Shown: one piece after another, positions 20,730 to 31,089 of the stretch
Layout of the letters: every line of letters starts with the position of its first letter
Numbering within the stretch: the stretch's first letter is position 1
Assembly (NCBI GenBank): GCA_051453625.1
Contig: JBOZIK010000001.1
Span: 62,960,902-62,992,641, forward strand
From: Welwitschia mirabilis
Taxonomy: Eukaryota > Gnetophyta > Gnetopsida > Welwitschiales
Length of the DNA: 31,740 nucleotides
Direction of reading: 5' to 3'
Made by a program: the position numbers and the translations under genes
Notes under the pieces: model-generated
The model's input: the letters and a program-made list of their open reading frames with translations, nothing else
Told to the model about the DNA's origin: nothing
Databases searched by the model: none

Positions 20730-22390
20730 ACTTCAATTAAAATGAATATTTACAAGACATATACATGATAGGAGGTAAAATTGCATTTTTCTTAATATAA
20801 TAATATTTCATGTATAGTCTCCAAGAATTTGTCATATTTCTAGTTTTGAATCTAAATTATGGTTAGCTTTTGTAGTGGTTGATTCGATAACATTGGCTAT
20901 TTTGACCACTTTTCTTATAAATTCTTCATGTTATATAGATTTCTTATGATTAGGTGACTTGTCTTATTTTAGGACTTGATTAGCATTTTTAGATACTCAT
21001 TTTTTTATGATATCACTTAAGTTAAAAATAAAGATCCTTAATGATGTTTATGCTCTACTAATTGCTTCATTGCTTCATTCTTATTTTAAGAGATTTGGTT
21101 CTTTTCCATTATAAGCTAAGTAACTTAGGAATATTCTTTATTAAGGTGCTACTATAGTGCTTTTCTAGTGTTTCTTGTCTTGTTAATAGTAATTCATTAT
21201 TCATGATGAATTTTATTAATAGTATTTTATGCTTTGTTAAGGTTTTTTAATTATTTAAGTGAGCTAAATCTATGTTTTATTATTATTGATACTATGACAA
21301 GTGATTGTATTAAATGCCCTTGATATGTCACTATGTGATAAGGCATAGCTAGATGTGTGTAATTCATGTAAGACTCATTAAATACTTAATTTTTATCCTT
21401 ATAGCTCTACGGTTTTCATGAGATCTTACAACTAATATGTTAATGCCTTTTATATTTAATATTTATTCATTGTGTAGAGTAGAATTATCATTTTCATTAG
21501 ATGTATTTATTTTGACACTTTTGATGAATAGTTTATTGATAATTAGTATTTCTAAAAGTAATCCTTTTTGAGTATGTTACCTTTAACTTGTTTTAAGGAT
21601 TCATTAATAAGAACCTTAATAGAATTAAAATACTTCCAATCACTCTTCTTTAAATTATTGCTATTATTAGAATTTCTTCTAGACTTAGTATCAAAATGAT
21701 GCAATACGTTATAAAGAAGGAAGAGTCAAGAAGAATATAATAAAGAAGAATGTCATCAATAAAGTGAAGGATTTCAAGAAAGAGTATTCAATATAGTGGA
21801 TTTAGAATTACAAGAATGTAGCAAGATGGATCTCCCAAACTTGTAGAATTTAGCTTTATAGTAAGACAAGGTAAAATGTACATACATTTTGATTTTTTAT
21901 AGACTTTATTTGTAGATTTCACCATAAGAATTCAAAAAGATTTAGAAATTTCATTAATTTTTACTTTATTTAATTTGACAAGATTATTAATTGCTAAATT
22001 TGATAAAGAATGTAATATTTATTTTAGAAAATGTACATCTTTATTACATTTCTTTTTTTGAACAACGTATAATAGCGATAACATTAGCACTAGTTTTGTT
22101 TAATAGAATTTTAGGAACCAAGGAGGAGGAAAGTGAGTCATTATGATTTTTTGGTGAAGAAAACAATGGATTCTTATAAATTTTGGCCTCTAGACTTGAA
22201 ATTTTAGTGGTTGATGAATTTTATCTTTATTGAGTAGAGACAAAATGACATAAGTTATGCTATTAACTTTCTAGTTTCATAGCTTCATTACTAGGTGTTT
22301 TAATAGATATTCGTAGAACATTTTCATAAATCATGTTAGTATTAATTTTATTTATTTTTCATTTTATAACATAGGATCATAGTACTTTGG

Positions 22391-22402
22391 CTATAAAATG
22401 GA
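22391..22402 (+). promoter_or_regulatory. TATA-like element on plus strand
   Basis: The sequence ctataaaatgga is followed about 25-30 bases later by a cttcatgcttcat stretch, resembling a plant LTR promoter. It is upstream of and in the same sense as the E3 pol relic, so it might mark an eroded E3 5' LTR. No matching 3' LTR block was confirmed. Confidence 0.3.
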
Positions 22403-22475
22403 GTCCATTCTTGTTTCTTCATGCTTCATGATATTTGAACATGTTATAGGTAAATAATTCCCTTTTGATTTTGTT

Positions 22476-22575
22476 NNNNNNNNNNNNNNNNNNNNNNNNN
22501 NNNNNNNNNNNNNNNNNNNNNNNNNNNNNNNNNNNNNNNNNNNNNNNNNNNNNNNNNNNNNNNNNNNNNNNNNNN
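22476..22575. other. assembly gap (100 N) with identical flanks
   Basis: Exactly 100 N, the usual placeholder for an unknown gap. The ten bases before it (22466-22475) and after it (22576-22585) are both tgattttgtt. The contig ends may therefore overlap and the real gap may be zero or negative. Confidence 0.97.
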
Positions 22576-23976
22576 TGATTTTGTTGATATTTGTCTTAAT
22601 GCTCCTATGCTATTGTTTTATTTTTGTTAACTATGATGCTAATGTTTAATGAAAATATTTTTCATTACTTATAAGACATAAGTCATGAAAGACTTATAAG
22701 AATTGTGTTTTTCTAAAATTTGCTACATCTACAACTTCAATGCATTAGCACAAGATGAAAATAATCTTACTTCATTTCTTCTTATACTTTTTCCAATTTA
22801 GATGAATTGTTATGATGTTAGTTTAAATCATAACTTTCAACATAACTTTAAAGTTAGTTATCATTATGGATTAACAAAACAAATAAATTTTTTTTTACTT
22901 TGTTAATAGATACAACCACCTATTGTAATTTTTTAAGTTTCACTAATGAAATTTTTTTTATTCCATCACTTTTTTTTGGCAAATAATCATTACTTTTTGT
23001 TATTATTAATGTTTCATTAGATTTATCTATAGAACTACAACCTTCAACTTTGAATCTAGTGATTAATCATGTTAATATTTAACATCATGGAACTATGATG
23101 TTTGTTTTTAATACCATGTTGGGACTTTTTTCTCTAATGACATATTTGTGATTAAGTGTAGAATCTTTGATATATTGGAATAAAATGCATAATTATTTTT
23201 TAGGTTACTTTATGATTAGCATAAATGAGAATAAAATGTAATTCAAACTCTTAATATAAACCAAATGTTATATTAAATTTATTAAATAATTAATAATTTG
23301 AGAATGAAGCATTTCTATAAATAATATTTTGGCATTATGTAGGTAAGTAATTCATGAATGAAGCACCTCCCTAAGTCTTTTAAACTTAGTTCTTATGGAT
23401 TCAAGTATTTCATTAGACTCTTTGTTCTTCTATTAGATTGAATGTTTCATTATTTAAAAGTTCCTCCATCAAAATGAATGATCTTTTTCTTATAGTGTTT
23501 CACTAGTTTGATGAAAGGATGTATCTTTTAGACATAAAAAGGAATCAATGATTTCATGTTTCATTACCAATTTAATAATTTCTAAGTGGATTGAATTAAC
23601 TTTCTAACAATATCAACATATATATAAATGAAATGTGGTATCCTAATTTTACAACTTAACTTTTGAATTTTAATCTTACTTTTTTAGATTTTGCCTTTTG
23701 AATTTTTGAGATTAATGTTTCGTTCTTAGGATTTTTATCTTGGATTTCTAAATTTTAAGCTTTTAATTTTAGAGATTGCATTTTGAATTTTTTAAGTTGG
23801 CTTTTTTTGGATTCACATAATCCAATGGTATAATATAGTAAGTAGATCATTTTCTCCTTACATGCACCTATCAAGTCTCTTTTAATGTTAAAGTTGTTCT
23901 TGTTATTATATTCTTTCTTTTTACTATAAAGTACAAAGTGCAATGCAATGTGTTATAATACAAGATATAAAAATTT

Positions 23977-24102
23977 TAATTTATTGTTGTAGTTGATTAG
24001 TAAATAGAATAATTGGGTTAATTTATTGTTTTAGTTGATTATCAAATAGAATAATTAGGTTAATTTATTATTTTAGTTAATTATCAAATATAATAACTGG
24101 GT
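23977..24102. repeat. 42-bp unit repeated three times
   Basis: Copies at 23977-24018, 24019-24060 and 24061-24102 are exactly 42 bases each. They begin taatttatt and end with a GGGT or AGGT, with a few substitutions between them. The period equals 14 codons, but all frames have stops, so a protein repeat cannot be shown. Confidence 0.9.
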
Positions 24103-24449
24103 TATTCTATCCTCATACTTACCTCTTAGAACTCTTTAAACTCTTAGATTTTATTAAAGTTTTAGAGTTTAACTTCAACCATAAACTATAGAAAGTGTAA
24201 TTTAATGTATCATGACTTAGAGTCTAGGGTTAAGTATCTCTATGAAGAATGCATAAAATATAAAGATAAATGTTGACATGATAGTGAAAATGACCTCAAA
24301 TCAAATTAGTTCTTAATTAGACAAGTAGTGAAAGTATATAAGAGATTAACATCTTACAAATAACCTAGATAAATCATTTATTTATCATAAATCCAGATAT
24401 TATACAAGATAGACATTTAAGTGTAAGTTATCTAAATTCACTTCCTATA

Positions 24450-24620
24450 AGACTAATTTTAACTTAATTTAGAAAGAGTTTTAAAATTCATAGTGAACAT
24501 TTGAAAAGAGTTCTTTAAAAATTGAAGGAACTTCAATTGATGGTAAATTCAAATAAATGTACATTTCTCGGCTATATTTAGTTTTCCTTAGGATAGCTAT
24601 CTCTAAACATGAAATCAAAA
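24450..24620 (+). pseudogene. E3 reverse transcriptase C-terminal relic
   Basis: After a degraded piece at about 24455-24500, a plus-strand frame reads SEHLKRVL, stop, KLKELQLMVNSNKCTFLGY. This is the helix-rich block just after the YxDD box in chromovirus RT. The catalytic box itself should lie at about 24450-24470 and cannot be recognised. Nothing upstream reads as the RT fingers and palm. It is a fragment only. Confidence 0.65.
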
Positions 24621-24937
24621 TGAAGTAAAAAATATGAACATTGTTTTATATTAGCCCACATCAACATCACTAAGAAATGCTTATAACTTTCATAAGCTAG
24701 AAGGTTTTTAAGAGAGTTTCATTAAGGATTTCAATAAGATTTAAGCACTAATGTTGGATATCATTAATAAGAATCAAGATTTTAATTTGATCAAAGAAAA
24801 ATATTAATCATTCTAGCAGTTGTAGAAACTACACTCCTACTTATATATTTTAATAATACCTTTTAAGTGGTTTGCAATTTAAGCAGTTAAGTGACTAAAG
24901 GAGTGTTTACTTAAGAAAAAAAATACTCATTACATTA

Positions 24938-25190
24938 TTTGATAAGAAGCTAAATGATTCCAAAAATTAGTTAATTTATAAGAAGAAGTTACACATTAGT
25001 CTACAAAACTTAAAAAGGTAAAAACATTACTTAGTACACAAGGAATTATATTAAGACCATAAGTATTTGCAATACATAAGTAATTAAGACATTCTAAGTA
25101 TAAAATACATGAATTAAACAAATAAGCAACAAGATTTTAACTTCATTATCAAGCATAAAAATGGGAAGATAAATAAAGTTCAATATATAC
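24938..25190 (+). pseudogene. E3 RNase H relic
   Basis: FDKKLND at 24938-24958 corresponds to the conserved FSEKLN-type segment. Farther on LVHKELY and HKYLQYI are seen. FNFIIKHKNGKINKV at 25136-25181 matches the FxIxHKxGxxNxVAD end of gypsy RNase H. The block order is collinear with integrase downstream. Several stops and frame changes are present. Confidence 0.7.
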
Positions 25191-25329
25191 TGAATGGTAT
25201 GCATGATAAAATATCACAAATGTAATGTTTGTTTATCATGTGTTTTAGACTTATATCATCATGATCAATACTTTAAGGGCATCTAGAAAAGAGTAAATAA
25301 ACCTTTACAAGGGTATGATTATATAGGCT

Positions 25330-26450
25330 TTATATGTATGACAACTTATTTTAGAAGAATAACACTTTATGTATTTACAAAGAATCAGTGAGGAAGACCA
25401 TCTTATGAGAAACCCATTATAGAAACATGGCCAAAAATCATATATTGGATAAAACTATGAACACTTAAATAAATCATACCATTTATTAAACATATGAATA
25501 AATTTGCAGTAAATTCTATGAAATCGCTTTATATGTTAAAGAAAAAAAGAAGAATCAACTAGCATAACTATACATGTTGTTACTAGTTCTAGTAAAACCA
25601 TGGCAAGACTTAAGTATGAAGGGACCACCTCATTTTAAGAGAGGTTGTGATTCCATCATAGTGGTTATGGACATATTTAACAAAAGGAAATACTTTTTTC
25701 ATTGTACTAAGACAAATGATGCTTTATGCATTACTAGATTATTCTTCAAAGAGATTATACATCTTCACTAGTTCCTTAACATGATAGTTTCAAACAAAGA
25801 TGGATAAGTTAGTTTCTTATTTTTAAAGTATTCTATAATACATGATGAGCACAAATTCTTAGTATGTTTTAGAATATCATTCACAAATATATGAATAGAC
25901 AAAAGTGTTAGAATTGTTACATTTGAAATTCACTAAGATTCTTTTAGGAGGCTAAGGTACATAGGTGGTAAGATTACCTATTACATGTATAATTTTGTTA
26001 TAATAATTTAATAAATAGGAATATAAGAAAATTGCCATTTTAGGTGGTATATAGATATGTTTTATGATATGCTATAATCCTCAAAATTTTTAAAGAACTA
26101 TGAAAAGAGAATTAACAAACTCCATTATTATGTGTGACAAACTTTGGAGGCATTAGACTCTAAGACTAGTGATTCTACTAACAAGAATAAAAGACATGTG
26201 AAGTTTAAAGAGGATAACATAGTAATGGTGTACTTATGCAAAGAAATATTTTATATAGAAACCCACACTAAGATCAAGTTTTAGAAGATTGATCCATGAA
26301 GAGTTATAAAGAATATTTCATTAAATTCTTACTAGTTAGGTATTCCAAAGAATGTGAATATTTTACCTACATTCAATGTTACTGGCTTGATGAAGTATCA
26401 TGAAGACCCTATAAATGGTGAACTTAGATTAATAAGTTGTGTAAGTTAAA
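25330..26450 (+). pseudogene. E3 integrase relic
   Basis: HFMYLQRISEEDHLMRN at about 25366-25416 is the region before the zinc finger. An open stretch at 25574-25771 reads KPWQDLSM, then KRGCDSIIVVMDIFNK, and ends FFKEIIHLH. This is the catalytic core, but a deletion after LSM removes the first catalytic Asp. VSNKDG at about 25787-25804 carries Asn where the second catalytic Asp is expected. YHSQIYE-stop-TKV at 25875-25907 is the HPQTDGQTE-like block. The GPY/F-type end appears as VKFKEDNIVMVYLCKEIF at about 26198-26252, then FNVTGLMKYHEDP near 26370-26412. It is inactive. Confidence 0.85.
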
Positions 26451-26499
26451 AAAATAAAAGTAGAATGAGAATGATAAACTGATGATTCTTAAACTCATT

Positions 26500-26610
26500 T
26501 GAAGTAGAAATTCAAAAAGTTGTATAATGACTACTTAGTTCAATTACTAGGAGATTGTCCAGAGGATGCATTTTAAATCTCAAAATAAACCTACTCAAGA
26601 ATGAGTTACT
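26500..26610 (+). pseudogene. E3 chromodomain relic
   Basis: The plus strand reads KLYNDYLVQLLGDCPEDAF, then a stop and ISK, at about 26519-26581. The pattern Tyr-Leu-Val-x-Trp-x-Gly-x-x-x-Glu-x-(x)Thr-Trp of chromodomains is followed. The first Trp reads Leu and the second Trp region carries a TAA. Its position after the integrase C-terminus is diagnostic for chromoviruses, where it targets insertion to marked chromatin. Confidence 0.6.
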
Positions 26611-26629
26611 TTTAAGATAGGGACAATAT

Positions 26630-27640
26630 TGTAGGATCATTCTTTAAAATTAGAATTAAAATGAGGTTGCACTAGTTGAAGTAAACATATTTAGGTGTGA
26701 TTTCTATGAAGGGATCTATAATGTAATAAATATGCTTTATTTAAAAGGATGTTGTGCATTTAAAAGGAAGTTACAATGTAATAAATATGTTATTTTTAGT
26801 AAAACTATAAAAGTATAATTTTAAAGTAAGTAGTAAAATAAAGAGCAAGTAGTGAGATGAAGAGTATGGTTTGGAAGTTAAAGTCAAGAATGGACAAGTG
26901 AGGGAAATTGAATTTAAAAGCTTAAGAGGATCTTTTTATTAGAAACATGAGGAAAAGACTTCTTGTATAGGATCATGGCATACTTCTATTTTCTCTTTAA
27001 GGATACTAGACATCATATTAATAGAAGTGATAAAGGCTAGAGTAAGGCTTTAGATGTCATTGCTGAAAAAAACTAGTGGAAGATCTATCAAACATGATTT
27101 TAATTTGAATGCTTATGCTTCCTATACCATTAATATAAAGTTTTTCTTTTATTATTTCTAATATTTTATTTTCCTATGTATTTATTCTCTCTTATCTATT
27201 CCTTAGTGGTTATATAATCCAAAATGTAATCTTGGGATTTTTATTATGTTAGATCCACATTAACATATACCTTCTTATTTTCCTTTAGCATGTTAATTTT
27301 CTTTAGATTAAATATAGGCTGATCTAGAATATTACCCTTTTGTCTTTGATTAATTGAAGATAAGGAGTAAAAAATAATTCAAGAGAGTTGATTCATTCCC
27401 TATTCTAGACATTAAAAAGTTTATTATATTTGATTATTAGTTTTTGTCCATTTGTTATTAATAATTAGTTGGGTTTTCCTTTATGGCTCACTTTAAGGTT
27501 GGATAATCTTTTGTTAGGTAAATGATTCATTTTTCTTCAGTTTTTCAAAAAAAACCAAGATGATTCTTCTATCTTAAATTTTATATCTCTCTATATGAAA
27601 ATGATTATTGTTGTTATATTTACTTATTTAGTGACTATAT
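26630..27640. other. junction region between E3 and E4; possible start of E3 3' LTR
   Basis: A TG at 26630 (tgtaggatcattc) follows a purine-rich aagataggga and could be the first base of an E3 3' LTR. No second LTR copy was found to confirm it. The word aatgtaataaatatg occurs twice, near 26718 and 26776. From about 27130 the plus strand becomes T-rich, the complement of the decayed gag end of E4. No gene is recognised. Confidence 0.35.
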
Positions 27641-28442
27641 TTTTGTAGATAGAAATACAAGGACATGCATCTATTTCATGTTCATCCAAATAACATATAA
27701 CATATATAACAACTCTAGTAGGCTTACATAATTTATAAATTTCAAGTTGTTTTAATTGTTTTATTGTGGTATCTAGCTTTCTACTCATTTCATATTTTTC
27801 ATATAAGTTGCAAATACCTCTGCTTATGGTTTTATTAGAGGGTTAATATTCTTTATTTTAATCTTTAGCTCTACATGATATCTTTAAATTTATAAAGATC
27901 TTTTAGCTATATTTTCTAATGTACTTTAAGATTTCTAAAATTCTCTAAATGTGAAAGTTTCTCTACTTATCACTTCAATTAGTTGCCTTATTTGTGTTAC
28001 CAATCCTTCATATAAAAATCTTTCATGTTTTAAAACCATGTGAAGGGCATTTTATCAACAAATTCTTAAAATAATAAAAGGCTTTGTATGATGGTTCATT
28101 ATCATAATGTTAAAATTTATAATCTTATATATTAATCAATTGATTTTATGTGGTGAAAAGTACAGTTTTAAGAATCATAATTAAGACCTCTCTATGACCT
28201 AATTGATAGAGGTTTTAAGGGATATATTCATGACTTAGCATTTTATTTTAATAAAATGAAAAATACTTTCACTTTAATCACATCATTTTAATCATCTATG
28301 ATTAGTATCATAGATTCAAATTCATGTAGGTTTTTTTAAGAATCTTCTAAATCAAGGACCTAAAATTTAGAGAACAAATATTTTAAGAGAATTTGTATGG
28401 ACGTGTAAAACTATACATGAAGGTGTAACTAACATCCATGTG
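27641..28442 (-). pseudogene. E4: Ty3/gypsy gag fragment with mutated CCHC knuckle
   Basis: Read on the minus strand, DVIKVKVFFILLK-stop-NAKS near 28219-28285 is the plant gag core block, ending with PLKPLSI. YYFKNLLIKCPSHGF at about 28030-28085 and FLYEGLVTQIRQLIEVI at about 27970-28028 follow in the canonical order. At 27663-27704 YVICYLDEHEIDAC is a CX2CX4HX4C knuckle whose first Cys is Tyr (TGT to TAT). This is a gag of the Athila/Tat kind but different from those of E1 and E2. Its pol is absent: to the left the E3 remnant begins. A 10-N gap breaks its right side. Confidence 0.8.
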
Positions 28443-28452
28443 NNNNNNNNNN
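28443..28452. other. assembly gap (10 N)
   Basis: A short N run lies at the N-terminal side of the E4 gag fragment. Confidence 0.99.
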
Positions 28453-31089
28453 CTCTATAAATTTCAGACCTAATTATATCTATCAAGGAAGTCTCTAAGT
28501 AGTTGTATTTTTTAGAAGTGAAAGTTTTGCTTATCTAAAATGATGATTCATAGCAATTGTTATCAAAACCATTTAAGAGTTTAAGGTTAGATTATTCTTT
28601 GTTAAATTATTTATTAATTTGATTAGTAGTGGCCCTAACTAAATAATGCATAAGAGGTTAATATTAATGAGGAAAAAAATTTAAGATAGACTGCTAATAA
28701 AAAAAAGTGATAAAAAATAATAATAAATGAAATTTTAGATTCGAATGAATGAATTTTAGACAAATAAGATAATGGCACTAGTAAAATAGATGGTAACATT
28801 CATTAAAATGTAATTTACATGAATGAAAACAAGAACATAAATAGATTGCAAAATTGTATAATTTTTAATATAAACTTTCTTAACAAATATTAATGAATTA
28901 AATTTTTACATAGTAATATTACAAATGAACTTATCAATGATGAATCACAAGGTATAGAAATTTATATGACATTTGGATGATAATTAAAATCGTATCTTTT
29001 TTATAGCTAATATTAACAAAAATAAGGTATAATACACTATGATAAAAGCAACATTCAAGATGGTTGATCTAAAACAAGTACTTTGTAAATCCAAGCTTAT
29101 GTGTTATAAATGAATTTTATTATTACATAACAAAATAATATTTTTATAATTTTGGTAATGAAAAATATAGAAAAAACCTATTGAAAAAGAAAATGTATTT
29201 TTTTAAGCCAAGTAGCATCAATTAAAATCCCAAGTAATGTTTTTAAACACATGATATGCTTTAACAATTGTTATAAATTGTAATATTTAAAGTTATGTCC
29301 TAGAAGTTAAGGTATAGGTCATAATGTAAAATTTTTATAACTAGGATAGTCTATTATCATATAGAAAATCCAATAAGGATTATAAATGAAGTTTAAAGCT
29401 TGTAATGATCTATATTTGCTCAAAAAATGTATATTAAGGTATGTTCAACGGGAATTGGTAAAAGTCTTAAGAGTATAGATATTAGAAAACTTTTATCCTA
29501 AGCACTAAGAATGATTATTTATAAGAAAAAATACCAAAAAATACTAAGATATTATGTTAATAAAACATTAAGTATAAAATGGTTTTAGATGCAAGTGATT
29601 TCAAATGGCATGAATGAAATTGATTTAGTGATGAATATTTTTGTAATAATATGTGGGAAAAATAAAATAGCATTAAAGAAATAATAAATACTAATACTTC
29701 ACTCATATAAATAATAATAATGCATTAATGAAAATTATTCTAAATGATAAATATGAAAAAATTCAAAATGAAGTATTACATGCCTAGCAATAATAATTAC
29801 ATTAGTGATGAAATAGAAAACTAGATTGAATTACAAATTAAAGTGCATTAATTAATAATACTAACATAACTCAAAATTAATAATCAAATATATAATATAT
29901 TCTCAGCTAAATAAAGTATATTCCTTAAAAAACAATCATTCCCACATGCTTAGGAAGGGATAAAAGAGGCTTAGAACCTGATGATGAGATAAGTCCTTTT
30001 CATAGCAATTGATATTATAGATCTAATAGAATGAAGAATAAACATGGAATCAATCATTGAATAATGGACAAATTAATCCTCTAAATGCCTCAAAGATAAT
30101 CTTATATAGCTAAGGATTTGATTCTTCATTTACAATTTTATGTACTTGATAAGTTAAAATGCATAAAATATAGGAACATTGGAATTTCTTAATCATTTAA
30201 GTTAATTAAGTAAATTCTTAGTATTCTTAGAAGCTTCTTCAACTCTTCAACTATTAATTTAACTTTTATCTCATTCTATAAGTTTGATTAGAGAATTTAA
30301 CAATTGCTTTTTATATTACCTTTTTTTAGATTTATTTCCTTCCAAACAACAATAACATCGTAAACTAATGTTTGCATTAGTTTCCTTGAGTTGTTTTTCT
30401 AAGTTAAAAGCTATGTATCTTGGAAGAAACTATTAAATAAAATCTGAGTATTAATTATTTTAAATAATAATTTAGTAATTATAAGATTAATCTTACCTGT
30501 TAATAATTTAATATTTAATCATGATATTTATCTTCATAAGATATCTTATTCACTAAAGTTTATGCGACAAAGGATGTAAAAATTAGAATGTACATATCAT
30601 ATACTTTAAAATTCCATTAATCTTGATGATGCAATTTTGTTAAAAAGTTTGTGAATGCATGTATTTCTTAATAAGTTGTTATATAAATGGATTAGATCTT
30701 TTAAAGTTCAAAAAATAGTTTTTATATGAAGTTGTTATAATTTCGATCTAGTTATTAAAAAGATGTCTAGAGTTAATGGATAAAATATTATCATACCATT
30801 TATTCATTACCTCTAAATCTACTTTATAGAAATCCTTAACCCTTTATAAGTCTACTAAATTTTTATTTTTGAAGTAGGTTATATGAATTTTAAGTAACAT
30901 TTTTAGTATTTCCATTTGAAACTTAAAATAAAAACAAAAAATATAGCTCAAGTAACTAAGTTAAAATGGTCAAATATCTGATATCATGGGTATAGATCTT
31001 GCAAGTTAAAAAGTTTTAAAAAATATTAAATGAATATTTTATTTCTTTTAAATTTTTTGTTATAATATTAAAAATTGAAGAGGTATGAT
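28453..31089. other. unassigned AT-rich DNA, perhaps E4 leader and LTR
   Basis: By position this should hold the gag start, leader and 5' LTR of E4. I found no convincing primer-binding site, LTR edge or coding motif. The sequence is very A-rich from 28650 to 30000. There is a somewhat GC-richer stretch around 29935-30010. Nothing on either strand reads as protein. Confidence 0.45.

Larger units (their letters stand above)
20270..24449. other. unassigned decayed AT-rich DNA
   Basis: No protein family could be read on either strand over this 4.2 kb. It may contain the lost 5' LTR, gag and protease of E3, but no motif supports that. Visible content is a duplicated 37-bp segment (20645-20729), a plus-strand TATA-like site (22391), a 100-N gap, a 42-bp triple repeat (23977-24102), and scattered copies of a tgtttcatta-like word between 22990 and 23570. 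A 62-residue open frame at 23755-23943 (minus) is low-complexity Lys/Asn and is not supported as a gene. Confidence 0.5.
24450..26630 (+). mobile_element. E3: chromovirus-type Ty3/gypsy pol remnant
   Basis: The plus strand carries, in order, the end of RT (24450-24620), RNase H (24938-25190), integrase (25330-26450) and a chromodomain (about 26510-26590). This is the order of chromoviruses, a Ty3/gypsy branch distinct from the Athila-like E1 and E2. Gag, protease and most of RT are missing or unreadable. The RT-to-integrase distance is shorter than usual, so internal deletions are likely. It faces opposite to all other elements here. Confidence 0.8.

Noticed and set aside
23755-23943. Minus-strand open frame of 62 codons
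   Set aside because: Lys/Asn-rich low complexity in AT-rich DNA, with no neighbouring retroelement domain or start signal.
28764-28780. Possible tRNA-Asp primer-binding site for E4 (taatggcacta on plus strand)
   Set aside because: The last 11 bases fit a deaminated site, but the preceding bases do not, no TG follows at the right distance, and such a pattern is expected by chance in a few kilobases.
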